DNA of 64,000 nt from contig DKWV01000053.1 in the NCBI GenBank assembly GCA_002491905.1, positions 62,001 through 126,000 of the forward strand. The letters are read 5' to 3'. This document shows, piece after piece, positions 18,282 to 27,791 of the stretch (its first letter is position 1; each line of letters begins with the position of its first letter). Below the pieces are notes generated by a model. The model did not search any database, had not been told where the DNA came from, and saw nothing but the letters and a program-made list of their open reading frames with translations. This stretch comes from Lachnospiraceae bacterium UBA7143. Lineage in GTDB: Bacteria > Bacillota > Clostridia > Lachnospirales > Lachnospiraceae. A program made the translations under genes and the position numbers.

Positions 18282-18770
18282 TCATGCTTTGAAATACTTA
18301 TCAAAAAACTTGTAAAAAACAATGCATAATCCCATAGGCAGACCAAATAACACACCACCGATCACAATTCCTATAACCAGTTGGCATGCGGAAAAGTAAT
18401 CTGCCATAAAATAATTTCTTAATCCGAAAGCAGAATTGACAAGGAAAACCGTCCCGCTCATCAAGCCCGGAGATACTTTCCTGTCCTTGATCGTATAGAA
18501 AAAATGGTCGCCAAAATTAATGATTCCCCATATGAGGATCGCCACGCCAAAGCACGCAGACTTATGATTGCATACATACAGAAAGACTGATATAAGAAGC
18601 ATTGGATAATAAAGGAACAGATTGTTCGCCATCCAATGTGCATGTGTCATATGATAGGGCAGCCATCTATGCTCATACATCCATTTCGGGAAATCACCGA
18701 CAGCTTCCTCAAACAAATGAAACGGTAAATAAATTACCAGATTAAAAAATACGAAATACGTCATGTTCAT
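18282..18770 (-). CDS. HXXEE-motif integral membrane protein
   Basis: A 162-residue protein with about four membrane segments. It contains HLFEE near the N-terminus and HFFY/FGDH further on, matching the HXXEE domain family of unknown, possibly enzymatic, function. Its ATG overlaps the stop of the PadR regulator by 3 bases (ATGA). It is therefore translationally coupled and likely the regulator's target. Confidence 0.75.
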   Translation of the reverse strand: MNMTYFVFFNLVIYLPFHLFEEAVGDFPKWMYEHRWLPYHMTHAHWMANNLFLYYPMLLISVFLYVCNHKSACFGVAILIWGIINFGDHFFYTIKDRKVSPGLMSGTVFLVNSAFGLRNYFMADYFSACQLVIGIVIGGVLFGLPMGLCIVFYKFFDKYFKA

Positions 18771-19303
18771 TTTTCCAGCCTCTCTTTCTCCCATTCCTGC
18801 TCAAAATTCTGCTGCCATTTTTCCAGTGTTTCTAAAAGCAAAAACTGTTGTTCCAGTATAGTCCGCCCAAATAATGGAATATCCGTATGCTTAGGCAGCT
18901 GCTCCATAATCTGCGTTTTAGTGTTATGAATACTGTTTCTAATATTGACGATACATTCGTCTGCAAAGTCTTCATCAAACAATGCCATATTCACAATAAC
19001 CGCATTAAAATCTAAAAACACCCTTGTTTCCGCTGAGGAAAACTTTATCATCAACTCTTTCACGGTCTCTTTTCCCCTAGGCGTTATGGTGTACACTGTT
19101 TTTTCAGGCATATTGCCATTCTTAACGGTTTTACTGACCACATATCCCTTTTTTTCATATTGAACCACTTTCTTGTAAACAGTGAATGAACCCATTTTTA
19201 CCCATCTTGACAAGTTTCGAGATTCAATTTGTTTTTGTAAGTCATACGCACTTTTGGGACCTTGGCATATCGATCCCAAAATAATCAGATCTATCGTGGA
19301 CAT
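18767..19303 (-). CDS. PadR-family transcriptional regulator
   Basis: A 178-residue protein. The N-terminal winged helix (IILGSICQGPKSAYDLQKQI, then YEKKGYVVSKTV) and PEKTVYTITPRGKE wing are typical of PadR. The C-terminal helices (LLETLEKWQQNFEQEW) form the dimer, as in long PadR/AphA types. It heads a two-gene operon with the HXXEE membrane protein. A 21-bp palindrome lies 31 bases upstream of its start. Ribosome site AAAGGAGG. Confidence 0.85.
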   Translation of the reverse strand: MSTIDLIILGSICQGPKSAYDLQKQIESRNLSRWVKMGSFTVYKKVVQYEKKGYVVSKTVKNGNMPEKTVYTITPRGKETVKELMIKFSSAETRVFLDFNAVIVNMALFDEDFADECIVNIRNSIHNTKTQIMEQLPKHTDIPLFGRTILEQQFLLLETLEKWQQNFEQEWEKERLEK

Positions 19304-19333
19304 AATCCGCTAACCTCCTTTACTGTATTATCT

Positions 19334-19354
19334 AATACTGTATTATACAGTATT
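19334..19354. promoter_or_regulatory. PadR operator palindrome
   Basis: A perfect palindrome, AATACTGTAT-T-ATACAGTATT. A further half-site, TACTGTATTA, lies at 19321-19330. Placed just upstream of the PadR gene it is the expected autoregulatory operator. Confidence 0.7.
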
Positions 19355-19651
19355 TATGTAGTTTGTCAACTCCACCCTAAAACACATCTCCAATACCATA
19401 AAAGTTTCAATCATAGAATGAAATCTACCTCCCGTTCCCTCCGTTGCCTCCACAATGTAACTTGCTGTAATGACGAATACACCACCAAGACCATTGTCCA
19501 CAAAATAGACCTCTTTAACTTCACAATCCCCTTCTATTCCCTTATCTGCACGAAGATACAATCCTTTCGGAAGCTCGGAACCCATTATATCAGATACATT
19601 CAGTTCCTCTAACAAACGCTCCACATGCTCTCTAATCTGTGCCGCCATCAC
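19343..19651 (-). CDS. Small hypothetical protein
   Basis: A 102-residue reading frame with a coherent beta-rich pattern (VKEVYFVDNGLGGVFVITASYIVEA-like) and an N-terminal helix (MMAAQIREHVERLLEELNV). No family was recognised. Its 3' end runs into the PadR operator and the start lacks a clear ribosome site. It could be the C-terminal remnant of a larger gene. Confidence 0.4.
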   Translation of the reverse strand: MMAAQIREHVERLLEELNVSDIMGSELPKGLYLRADKGIEGDCEVKEVYFVDNGLGGVFVITASYIVEATEGTGGRFHSMIETFMVLEMCFRVELTNYINTV

Positions 19652-19678
19652 CTGTCCCGCAGGCGGTAATTATCGCAT

Positions 19679-19709
19679 AAAAAAGACTATAACCATTATC
19701 GCCATAGTC
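19679..19709 (-). terminator. Intrinsic terminator of the MarR-TSUP operon
   Basis: On the minus strand GACTAT (complement of 19704-19709) pairs with ATAGTC (19685-19690), followed by TTTTTT. It lies 75 bases after the TSUP stop. Confidence 0.65.
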
Positions 19710-19782
19710 CTTTTCTATCTCTACAAGCATGTTTTCTCTGTATAATCCTCAACCATTACTTTTTGGTGGGATATGCTGCGTA

Positions 19783-20568
19783 CTACACCGCCTCGCTAAA
19801 GAGCTGAAATCCCATCACCACAACACCCAGCACCACCAGCACGATACCCGTCGCCCGGTTCAGCGTTTTCGGCTCCGCCTTATTGGCAAAGACGGCCGCA
19901 ATCCTTGCCCAGATAAAGGTAAAGACCACACACAGCACCCACACCGGCCAGTTCGGCAGTCCTCCTATGGTAAAGTGGGAAACAGCCCCCGTAAAGGCGG
20001 TAAATGCCATGATAAACACGCTTGTACCGACCGCAGTCTTCAGCTCATAATGGAGGACTGATGTCAAAATCAAAAGCATCATCATGCCGCCGCCCGCACC
20101 GACAAAGCCGCAGATGAACCCGATTGCCACGCCCGCTATCAGGGACTGCACCGCCCGTTTCTTTGCGGAAACCTCCCCCATCGCCTCCTTCGTGGTCATA
20201 ACAGGCTTTACGATAAACTTAATACCCAGCAAAAACGTCATAAACACAGAGAATCCGCCCATCGTCGCCGACGGCACCAGGCTTGCCACATAACTGCCCA
20301 CTACCGTGAAAACGAGCACACTGCCCATCATAATCAAACCGTTTCTAACGTCCAGATTTTTATTCTTCCCATAGGTGTACGCCGACACCGCGCTTGCCAG
20401 CACATCGGAGGACAGGGCAATCCCCACCGCCATATAGGGATCCATATCAAGAAACGTGATCAGCATGGGGCTGATCACGGCCGCCGCGCTTAAGCCCGCA
20501 AAGCCCGTCCCCAGACCAGCTCCCATGCCTGCAAAAAAAGTCACCACAACCATCCAAAACCAATTCAT
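19783..20568 (-). CDS. TSUP (TauE/SafE) family membrane transporter
   Basis: A 261-residue protein with about eight membrane segments and the paired glycine-rich motifs of the family (GLGTGFAGLSAAAVISPML and GFICGFVGAGGGMMMLLI). Members export or import sulfite, sulfoacetate and other sulfur or organic anions; the substrate is not evident. It starts 1 base after the stop of the MarR regulator, so the two form an operon. Confidence 0.88.
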   Translation of the reverse strand: MNWFWMVVVTFFAGMGAGLGTGFAGLSAAAVISPMLITFLDMDPYMAVGIALSSDVLASAVSAYTYGKNKNLDVRNGLIMMGSVLVFTVVGSYVASLVPSATMGGFSVFMTFLLGIKFIVKPVMTTKEAMGEVSAKKRAVQSLIAGVAIGFICGFVGAGGGMMMLLILTSVLHYELKTAVGTSVFIMAFTAFTGAVSHFTIGGLPNWPVWVLCVVFTFIWARIAAVFANKAEPKTLNRATGIVLVVLGVVVMGFQLFSEAV

Positions 20569-20569
20569 T

Positions 20570-21004
20570 TTAATCCCGTCCTTTCTGCATTTCTTTCATA
20601 TTGCTTTCCAATATATACAATACCTGAAAAAAATCCTCTTTCTGCCGTTCATCCACATTTTTGAACATCTCCCCGGCAAACTGGCTCTGCAGCTGCCTGC
20701 CCTGCTCCACGACCGGTCCGGCCTTTTCCGTGCACACAAGCCGTATCTTTCTCCTGTCGCCGGAACTTTTCTCCCTCGTCAGATATCCCTCCCTCACCAG
20801 GCTCTCCACGTTGACGGAAACCAGATTGGCCTTGATATATCTGCACTCGACAATATCCCGGGCTGTATCAAATTCCGGATTATTGGCCAAAAACATCAGG
20901 ATATCGAAGGCTGTCTGCGGCATTCCGATCTCCTGGCAAAGCGGTTTGCACTTAGCGTTGTATGACTGCATAATAGTGCGCGCAATCCTTATTATCGCTT
21001 TCAT
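20570..21004 (-). CDS. MarR-family transcriptional regulator
   Basis: A 144-residue winged-helix protein. The recognition helix region is IVECRYIKANLVSVNVESLV and the wing carries EKSSGDRRKIRLVCTEKA. It is cotranscribed with the TSUP transporter and preceded by a 31-bp inverted repeat that is its likely operator. Ribosome site AAGGAGA. Confidence 0.88.
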   Translation of the reverse strand: MKAIIRIARTIMQSYNAKCKPLCQEIGMPQTAFDILMFLANNPEFDTARDIVECRYIKANLVSVNVESLVREGYLTREKSSGDRRKIRLVCTEKAGPVVEQGRQLQSQFAGEMFKNVDERQKEDFFQVLYILESNMKEMQKGRD

Positions 21005-21023
21005 GTAACTTCTCCTTCCTGTT

Positions 21024-21054
21024 AGTTCAAAATTGAATATTTCAATTTTGAACT
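21024..21054. promoter_or_regulatory. Long MarR operator palindrome
   Basis: AGTTCAAAATTGAA (21024-21037), a 3-base spacer, and TTCAATTTTGAACT (21041-21054) form a perfect 14-3-14 inverted repeat immediately upstream of the MarR gene. Confidence 0.7.
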
Positions 21055-21065
21055 AATTTTAATAT

Positions 21066-21103
21066 AAAAAAAGGCACCTGTCAATATGCAGGTGACCTTT
21101 TTC
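21066..21103 (-). terminator. Bidirectional terminator after the membrane chemoreceptor
   Basis: GCACCTG and CAGGTGA arms (21074-21095), flanked by A-rich and T-rich tracts on both sides. On the minus strand it ends in CCTTTTTTT, 45 bases after the chemoreceptor stop. Confidence 0.75.
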
Positions 21104-21146
21104 TCCCCGGCAGCCAGACCGGATACAAATTGTTGTCTTTTAGACT

Positions 21147-23024
21147 TTATGACTCAATCAACTCAAGCAGATTGTTCGTGATATCAGCCATGTTGGAAGA
21201 TACCTCTTTCGTGTTCTGGGAGATATCCACATTTTCAGTCACTACGTTGGAAATCTGCGTCAGCTGCCTGACGGCGAGATCCACAATGGAAACATTCTTC
21301 TGTACCATGTGGGATATCTCTTCCACATCCTTTCGGGACTGTTCAATATTCTGCACTACCAGACCAAAAGTACTTACCGTCTGCTCTGTAATGTCCTGTC
21401 CTTCCTTTACGGCCTTCAGGGAATTCGTAATCAGTTCATTCGTCTCCTTCGCGGCCTGTGCGCTTCTCGCGGCAAGTTCACCTACCTGGGAAGCCACTAC
21501 GGCAAATCCTCGGCCCGATTCTCCCGCTCTGGCAGCTTCAATGGATGCATTCAGGGAAAGCAGGTTCGTCTGCTCGGCAATCGAATTGATCTCATCAATA
21601 ATTTTCTCAATCTGCATGGACATATCGCTGATCTTCTGCATGGAATTCTGAAGCTGTGTCATCTGCGACTGCGTCGTTACAATTTCCCCGGTGGTCGCTG
21701 CTGACGCGGAGGTAATTTCATTAGATGCATTTACACTGTTGTTCAGTTCCTGCGTAAGCTGCTCCATAATCTTCTCCAGATCGGAAACCGCCTGCTCCTG
21801 TCTCTCTGTGCCATTGTATATACTGTCCGCATTCTCCAAAGTCTTCCCGGACACCTGACTCAGTTCCCGGCATGCGTCTTTCACATTCTGAATCAGCATT
21901 CGGTTGCTCTCCACATCCTGCTCCTGCTGATCCAACAGTTTCTCATTTTCCCGGATATTCTGGCAGATACTCTCCACCATTGTATTAATACTGGATGAAA
22001 GCTGCTCATACTCCGGCGTGCCCTTTTCATCTATGATAATGTTAAAATTACCCTCCGCAATTTCCTTCGTGCGATTGGTGATATTGTTGATTCCCTGCAC
22101 AATCTTACTGTCAACCATCCGATTGATCATGACAAGCAGCACCCCAAAAATCAGAAGCATGCTGAAGGATACGATAAGTGTCTGACTGCGGCGCGCCGCG
22201 TAGTATTCGGAAGTGGGAAGGAATGTCCCGATTACCATATCCCCGTCTCCTTCGGCATAATAGTATCCGGATGTCCCATTAATTTTTGCCTTTCCATGTC
22301 CAACAAACTCCTGCGGGAAACCAGCCTCGACTGCCGCCGTGCCTACCAGCGCAGTGTCCGGATAAGCAAGCAGCAGTCCGCTCGCCTTATCAATCGCGTA
22401 CACATAACCGTTTATGCCAAAATCAATTTCGTTAAGCACCACGGATATGTCTGTGCCTGCCAGCGCTTTCTCCAGAACCTCCGGCCGCATACCCACCTGC
22501 ACAAACCCTTTCGCGTCCTTTCTGGCCACGCCAATATACTGCATGATAATCCCATCCGCCACATTCGCCTGCGGTTCCTGCACAATCTCTATGGACGGAT
22601 CGTTCACAATCACCATAAAGGCATTCGACTGTTCACCGCTCTTCATATCAAACCCCACATAAGCGTCAACCGTGCTGCTGGTGATAATGCCCTCCTCATC
22701 GATGATATGTATCTCGCTCACCATCAGCCTGTCCTTGATCTCAAGCAATTTTTCCTGATCGTCCGCAAGGGCGGGCTGCGCCGCAAGCATATCGGCAAAA
22801 GCTCTTGCCTTGGCCAGATTGTTCTCTCCGAGGTTCTCCGTAAGCTGCGCAATGTTTTCCTCGTTGCCGGCCAGCTTTTCCCGCACGTCAGCCAGCTTGC
22901 TCTCACTGGAGGACATATTGCTGTAATTGTTTGTAACCGTCTGCAGAATAAATATGGCGGCAATCGTAACCGTCAGCGCCACAACCATGTAGATAAAAAG
23001 TCTTTGTGTAAATATTTTTTTCAT
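21147..23024 (-). CDS. Membrane methyl-accepting chemotaxis protein with extracellular Cache-type sensor
   Basis: A 625-residue receptor. Membrane segment 1 is at about residues 10-30 and an extracellular double-Cache-like sensor at about 35-285 (the YVGFDMKSGEQSNAFMV and GYVYAIDKASGLLLAYP stretches). Membrane segment 2 is at about 293-313, then a HAMP domain, then a coiled-coil signalling domain with tip EQTNLLSLNASIEAARAGES. It would report an external small molecule to CheA. The start at 23024 follows AAGGATAAGG. Confidence 0.92.
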   Translation of the reverse strand: MKKIFTQRLFIYMVVALTVTIAAIFILQTVTNNYSNMSSSESKLADVREKLAGNEENIAQLTENLGENNLAKARAFADMLAAQPALADDQEKLLEIKDRLMVSEIHIIDEEGIITSSTVDAYVGFDMKSGEQSNAFMVIVNDPSIEIVQEPQANVADGIIMQYIGVARKDAKGFVQVGMRPEVLEKALAGTDISVVLNEIDFGINGYVYAIDKASGLLLAYPDTALVGTAAVEAGFPQEFVGHGKAKINGTSGYYYAEGDGDMVIGTFLPTSEYYAARRSQTLIVSFSMLLIFGVLLVMINRMVDSKIVQGINNITNRTKEIAEGNFNIIIDEKGTPEYEQLSSSINTMVESICQNIRENEKLLDQQEQDVESNRMLIQNVKDACRELSQVSGKTLENADSIYNGTERQEQAVSDLEKIMEQLTQELNNSVNASNEITSASAATTGEIVTTQSQMTQLQNSMQKISDMSMQIEKIIDEINSIAEQTNLLSLNASIEAARAGESGRGFAVVASQVGELAARSAQAAKETNELITNSLKAVKEGQDITEQTVSTFGLVVQNIEQSRKDVEEISHMVQKNVSIVDLAVRQLTQISNVVTENVDISQNTKEVSSNMADITNNLLELIES

Positions 23025-23203
23025 AGTGTCCTTATCCTTTCTGGCAATTTTACACAACTATGTGACATGGTAAAGCTTCTCAAAAGCCGATGGTTTTGTC
23101 ACGTCTTATCTACGATTGTATATGGAATTTCCACATTTTTCAATACTTATTGACAATTTACTTCATTGATTTCGACCCGCAGATTGCTTTCTGATGCTCC
23201 GCG

Positions 23204-25543
23204 TCACTGGATCCCGATCGTCTCCACCACCGACATCTCCCGGATTCTCCGCACCGGTCCCGACATAGCCGCCGCTGCAGATAAAATCATCACTGCCGCA
23301 ATGATGAGACATTCCTTGCCCGGCACGCTCCACGCGTCCCCCCATCTTACCGTAATCGCATGCCGGTACAAATAATAATGGAGCGGCAGTCCAAGCAAAA
23401 GCCCCTCCGCCAGCCCGCCTGCAAGATAAGCGAGCGTCTCCGCCGCAATCATGGACTGTAACTGCCTGATACTGATCCCAACGGCTCTCATGGCGCCGTA
23501 CTGTCTCATCCGCGCGGACACACTCATGCCGACACTGTTGATGATATTGAAAGCCGCAATCAGAGCAATGACCGCCAGAAAGCCATAGACAAACATTGCA
23601 AAAGAAAAATAAACCGCCCGCGTTTCCCTGTTGTTTTCCCGGCTGTCAGAAAAGCCATATGCATCCCCCGCCTCACTGCGGATTTCTTCCGCCGCGGCAT
23701 CCGATTTATCTTTTAACTGAATATCGAGAATCGTGTATCCGGTTTCACCTGTCAGCTGCTGAAACAAATCTTCGGAACAGATCATCGTACCCACATTCTC
23801 GCCACTGTTAAAAGGCACATGGCCAAGAATCCCAGCCACTTTTACCTTCTGCATGCCCATGCCGGTCTCCAGTTCTATCTCATCTCCCACCTCTGCCGCA
23901 AATCCAGGCTTTTCCACCAGGAGAACGCCATCCCCGTCTCTGACGACTTCCATGTCTCCCTGCTGCAGGTCATCCGACGCCCAGCCAAACTGGTAATCCT
24001 CATAGGAAAGCAGCATGACGGTTTTGTCTTCTCCCCGCATATGCGCCGGCAGGTCATAAGCAAAACTGCGCCCGAAAATCCGCTTAACATCCACATTCCC
24101 TCTCAGCTCAGTGTACAGGGAATCTGGTATGGAACAGGAGTTATCGGGACTGACTATGGAGATGTCCGGCGTATATGGCCGCAGCGTCACAATCGCATGT
24201 TTCATAAAATCAATCCCTATACCAAATCCTAAAAACAAAATAATGCTGAAAGCAAAAGAGGATGTCAGTAAAATCAGATTCTTCCTGCTGCCCGCCGCAT
24301 GATGCAGTCCCAGCGCCGTCTCCACATGCATCCGCCCGGTATGTGCCGCCCGCTTTGCGGCAAACACCGTATCGGCGTTGCCGGAGACAGCAGTCAGAGG
24401 CGAGACCGCCGAAGCCTTGCGTGCCGGTTTCCGGCTTGCCACGAGCACTGTCAACAGTCCGATCAGGATCCCGAAAACCAGACCCGGCAGGCTGACTCCA
24501 AAGCCCGGCATTTCTCCAAACCATGTGGGCATAATCACCTTCAGCATCCTGCAAAGCCCCCACACCGCCACCACGCCGATGAAAAGCCCTGCCGGAATCG
24601 CCTTAAGGCACCAGAAAAGCGCCTCCATCCGCACATAGCGCTGCACCTGCTTTCCTGTCGCGCCCAGACACCGCATCATTCCGAAAAATTCCGTCCGCTG
24701 CGCCACACTGCTGTTCATACTACCCAGAATCATCATCATCCCGGAAACCGCCACCAGCACCGCCAAAATAAAAGCAATGAGGTAAAGTCTCAAAATATAT
24801 CTGTCACTGCTCTGCATCTGTGTGCCCATCAATTTGGTATTTTCACTGACATTATCCTCCGGTATATGCAGTTGCTCGCAGATATCCCTGATTGCCTTCT
24901 GCATCCTGCAATGCGGCACAAACTCCACATAATAAACAAAATCCTCCTGAAGCGTCGCCTCTCTGAAACAGGACAGATAGGTATCCGTATTTACAAAAAG
25001 GCCGAAAGCGTCCGTCTTTAACATCATGGAGGTATCTTTCACAAAACCGCTGATTCTAAAAAACAGGGAACCATCAGGCGTTGTCATCTCCACCTCGTCC
25101 CCTATTCCCAGTCCCAGCCTGTTCCTCATGCTCTCCGTCACAAGCGCCTCCTCCGTTCCTTTCGGGAAGCTTCCCTCAAGCAGTCTGGCCGCCGGATAGA
25201 TTTCAAAGAAAGTTTCGTCAAACCCGCACAGGACTGTCTGCACCCCGCCAACCTCATAGTCCATATCCAGCTTGTAGTTTGTCGCCGCGTAGCGGGTCAC
25301 CGTCTTTACTTCCGGCCTTGCGGCAAGGAACGCTGCCTGTTCCTCATCCAACTTCTGGAACATCACATGCCATGCGCCGTCCGTCATAATAGCCTGATTT
25401 TTCTGGCTCTGCAGAAACATATCCGCCATACCGAAAATCGCAGAGATCAAAAAGACGGAGATCACAATGCACCATCTTGTCATACGAGTCTGTCTGCGGT
25501 GAATCTTCGCCGAAACGGGAATCAGATCAAGATAATTTTTCAT
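23204..25543 (-). CDS. ABC transporter permease, FtsX/MacB type
   Basis: About 779 residues. It has an N-terminal membrane segment, a large extracellular MacB-like domain (about 45-240), three membrane segments, a second extracellular domain and three C-terminal segments, i.e. two FtsX modules. The length and layout match the antimicrobial-peptide detoxification or lipoprotein-type ABC permeases of Firmicutes. Its start overlaps the ATPase stop by about 20 bases; the second ATG (25543) has GGGAGGG at good spacing. It is the last gene of a response regulator, kinase, ATPase and permease operon. Confidence 0.88.
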   Translation of the reverse strand: MKNYLDLIPVSAKIHRRQTRMTRWCIVISVFLISAIFGMADMFLQSQKNQAIMTDGAWHVMFQKLDEEQAAFLAARPEVKTVTRYAATNYKLDMDYEVGGVQTVLCGFDETFFEIYPAARLLEGSFPKGTEEALVTESMRNRLGLGIGDEVEMTTPDGSLFFRISGFVKDTSMMLKTDAFGLFVNTDTYLSCFREATLQEDFVYYVEFVPHCRMQKAIRDICEQLHIPEDNVSENTKLMGTQMQSSDRYILRLYLIAFILAVLVAVSGMMMILGSMNSSVAQRTEFFGMMRCLGATGKQVQRYVRMEALFWCLKAIPAGLFIGVVAVWGLCRMLKVIMPTWFGEMPGFGVSLPGLVFGILIGLLTVLVASRKPARKASAVSPLTAVSGNADTVFAAKRAAHTGRMHVETALGLHHAAGSRKNLILLTSSFAFSIILFLGFGIGIDFMKHAIVTLRPYTPDISIVSPDNSCSIPDSLYTELRGNVDVKRIFGRSFAYDLPAHMRGEDKTVMLLSYEDYQFGWASDDLQQGDMEVVRDGDGVLLVEKPGFAAEVGDEIELETGMGMQKVKVAGILGHVPFNSGENVGTMICSEDLFQQLTGETGYTILDIQLKDKSDAAAEEIRSEAGDAYGFSDSRENNRETRAVYFSFAMFVYGFLAVIALIAAFNIINSVGMSVSARMRQYGAMRAVGISIRQLQSMIAAETLAYLAGGLAEGLLLGLPLHYYLYRHAITVRWGDAWSVPGKECLIIAAVMILSAAAAMSGPVRRIREMSVVETIGIQ

Positions 25544-26222
25544 TGACATTCCCTCCCAAATCAGTCAAAATTCCATCCGCCACCCGCATGACCCGGTCTA
25601 CCGAGGTAATCAGATTCGGATTGTGCGTAATCATTAATATGGTCTGTTGATACTGTCTGGACGCCTTCGTGAGAAGTTCCATCACTTCCCTGCTGTTCTT
25701 TCTGTCAAGATTCCCGGTGGGCTCGTCCGCCAGTATCAGTTTCGGCCTTGTAATTAACGCCCGGCCGATCGCCACACGCTGCTGTTGCCCGCCGGAAAGC
25801 TGCCCCGGCAGATGCCCGCGCCTCTCCTGCAGTCCCAGTACCTCCAGAAGCTCATCCACCTGACGGGAATCCGGCTTCTTATAATCCAATAAAAGCGGGA
25901 AAATAATATTCTGTTCCACATTGAGTTCCGGGATTAGATGAAATGCCTGAAAGATGAAGCCGATGTTGCGGCGTCTGAAAATCGTGCGCTCCTCCTCCCC
26001 CATGGCGAACAGGTTCTGTCCGTCCAAAAGAATCCTGCCGTCTGTAGGTTCATCCAGTGCGCCAATACAGTTTAAAAGGGTGCTTTTGCCGGAACCGGAC
26101 TCTCCGATTACCGCCGCAAACTCCCCTTTTTGAAGTGAAAAAGAGACATGCTTTAACGCCTCCACTTTCGCCTCGCCCTTTCCGTAAGTTTTACACAAAT
26201 CCTGTACTTCCATGATTACCAT
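25527..26222 (-). CDS. ABC transporter ATP-binding protein, LolD/MacB type
   Basis: About 231 residues. Walker A GESGSGKSTLLN, signature LSGGQQQRVAIGRAL, Walker B LILADEPTGNLD and the H-loop THNP are all present. It drives the adjacent FtsX-type permease. The ATG at 26222 was chosen because the upstream in-frame ATG (26246) sits in the GAAAGGAGA ribosome site. Confidence 0.93.
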   Translation of the reverse strand: MVIMEVQDLCKTYGKGEAKVEALKHVSFSLQKGEFAAVIGESGSGKSTLLNCIGALDEPTDGRILLDGQNLFAMGEEERTIFRRRNIGFIFQAFHLIPELNVEQNIIFPLLLDYKKPDSRQVDELLEVLGLQERRGHLPGQLSGGQQQRVAIGRALITRPKLILADEPTGNLDRKNSREVMELLTKASRQYQQTILMITHNPNLITSVDRVMRVADGILTDLGGNVNEKLS

Positions 26223-26353
26223 TGTATTGCCAATTCTCCTTTCCAAAGCAGCTTGCCGCTGTAAAGCGTACCGGAAATCCCAACTTTCCGCCAGCGCTCC
26301 AAGCCTTTATGGCAAGGATAGCAAAACCAGCTTACAATCCCATGAATGCAACC

Positions 26354-27583
26354 TTACGAATCAGTAAGAAAAGAAATAGTGAAAACAGCGCCCTGTCCCG
26401 GCGTGCTGCTCACCGAGAGGATGCCGTCCTGTCCTTCCACAATGGATTTGGCGAGGGACAGTCCCAGCCCGATTCCCTGTCTGCCGCCATCCCTTTTGCT
26501 GCGGTAAAACCGTTTGAACACATGCGGCAGGTCTTCCGTAGCGATACCGCATCCGTCATCTGCCACCGACAGCCGGAACATGGCCGGGGATTTTTCCCAT
26601 GAAACGGTAACCGTACCGTCCTCCCCGGTATGATCCAGCGCATTCTTAATCAGATTGGCAACCGCTTCCCTTGTCCATTCTCTGTCGCAGAAAAGGGGCA
26701 GCGCCGGATCGCCCTCCGTCACAAGCCGCTTTCCCTCCTCCTGCGCCCTTACAGATAAATCCTCCACCGCGCTATCGACCAGTTCGACGGCGGACTGCCA
26801 TTCCCTATGAAAGACGATACTTCCCGCATCAATACGGCTGACTTTGAGAATCGTCTGCACAAGCCGCTCCATCCGGCCCAGCGACTGCATGGCCTTTTCG
26901 GAAAACCGCTCCACCGTCTCCTTGCGATCCGGCTCCTCCGCTATGATTTCCGTGTACATACGAAGAGCCGCCAACGGAGTTTTCAGTTGGTGGGAAATAT
27001 CAGAAATCGTATCTCTCAAAAAAGCCTTCATCTGCTGTTCTTTCCCGCCCTGCGCCCGCAGCGACACCGCCAACTCCTCCACCGCCGCAAACAGCTGGTA
27101 AATGCTCCCCGTCTCATTCTGCGGCAGATGGCCCTCGAAATTCCCATCAGAAAATTGCGTGATAATGCTTTCGGCCTGTCGATACAGTTTTTCCCGTTTT
27201 AACAAAAACCGAACCGTCACAGCCGTCAGAGTAACTGCTAAAATGACCGTCATGCCCGTTGCTATCTTCGCAAACAGGCGCACTGACCTGTCCACAGCCG
27301 GAAATAGCCTGAAAGAAGCGGTATCCGTATGCCCCATCTGCCACATCAGCGCGGTTCCCTCCTCGGTAGATTCCGCGCTTCTGATGGCATCTGCAATCAA
27401 AACCTTGGAAACGCCCTGCTTCATCAGCGAGGAAACCATGGTCTGCTCCCGTTCAAAAAGGATATGCTGTGTCTCTTTTCCATGGACCCATGAAAGAAAA
27501 AGAGCCAGCATGACAAACACCCCCGTCATGCAAAGCAGACAGGTAAAATAATATCGTACGCTTTTCTCCTGCATCATATCCAT
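26354..27583 (-). CDS. Sensor histidine kinase
   Basis: A 409-residue kinase with membrane segments at about 12-32 and 108-128 and a HAMP-like linker. The H-box is DISHQLKTPLAALRMY (phospho-acceptor His near 195). N-box NLIKNALDHTG and G-boxes VADDGCGI and GIGLGLSLA complete the ATPase domain. It is paired with the OmpR-type regulator upstream and likely controls the ABC transporter downstream, as in Bce/Vex-like resistance modules. It starts 1 base after the small gene. Confidence 0.92.
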   Translation of the reverse strand: MDMMQEKSVRYYFTCLLCMTGVFVMLALFLSWVHGKETQHILFEREQTMVSSLMKQGVSKVLIADAIRSAESTEEGTALMWQMGHTDTASFRLFPAVDRSVRLFAKIATGMTVILAVTLTAVTVRFLLKREKLYRQAESIITQFSDGNFEGHLPQNETGSIYQLFAAVEELAVSLRAQGGKEQQMKAFLRDTISDISHQLKTPLAALRMYTEIIAEEPDRKETVERFSEKAMQSLGRMERLVQTILKVSRIDAGSIVFHREWQSAVELVDSAVEDLSVRAQEEGKRLVTEGDPALPLFCDREWTREAVANLIKNALDHTGEDGTVTVSWEKSPAMFRLSVADDGCGIATEDLPHVFKRFYRSKRDGGRQGIGLGLSLAKSIVEGQDGILSVSSTPGQGAVFTISFLTDS

Positions 27584-27584
27584 A

Positions 27585-27791
27585 TCAATTCACCTTATGA
27601 AAAAATACTGTATGCTCTTTCATGGATATTTTTCCAACCTGCCAGCCATACTCTGTGAGTTCCTTTTTATATTTTAAAAAAGAATGGTCAATCGGTATCC
27701 CCGCGATCCGTTGTATTTCTTTAAAAGTCAATGAAAAAGATTCTTTTCCATTTTTTTGCACATGATCCCACAAAGCGTCATATTTACTCAT
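27585..27791 (-). CDS. Small conserved protein between response regulator and kinase
   Basis: A 68-residue protein, MSKYDALWDHVQKNGKES, with aromatic and Lys-rich segments ending VFFHKVN. It resembles a family of short proteins of unknown function found alone or fused to other domains in Firmicutes. It overlaps the response regulator stop by 8 bases and abuts the kinase by 1, so it is embedded in the operon. It may be an accessory of signalling. Confidence 0.75.
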   Translation of the reverse strand: MSKYDALWDHVQKNGKESFSLTFKEIQRIAGIPIDHSFLKYKKELTEYGWQVGKISMKEHTVFFHKVN

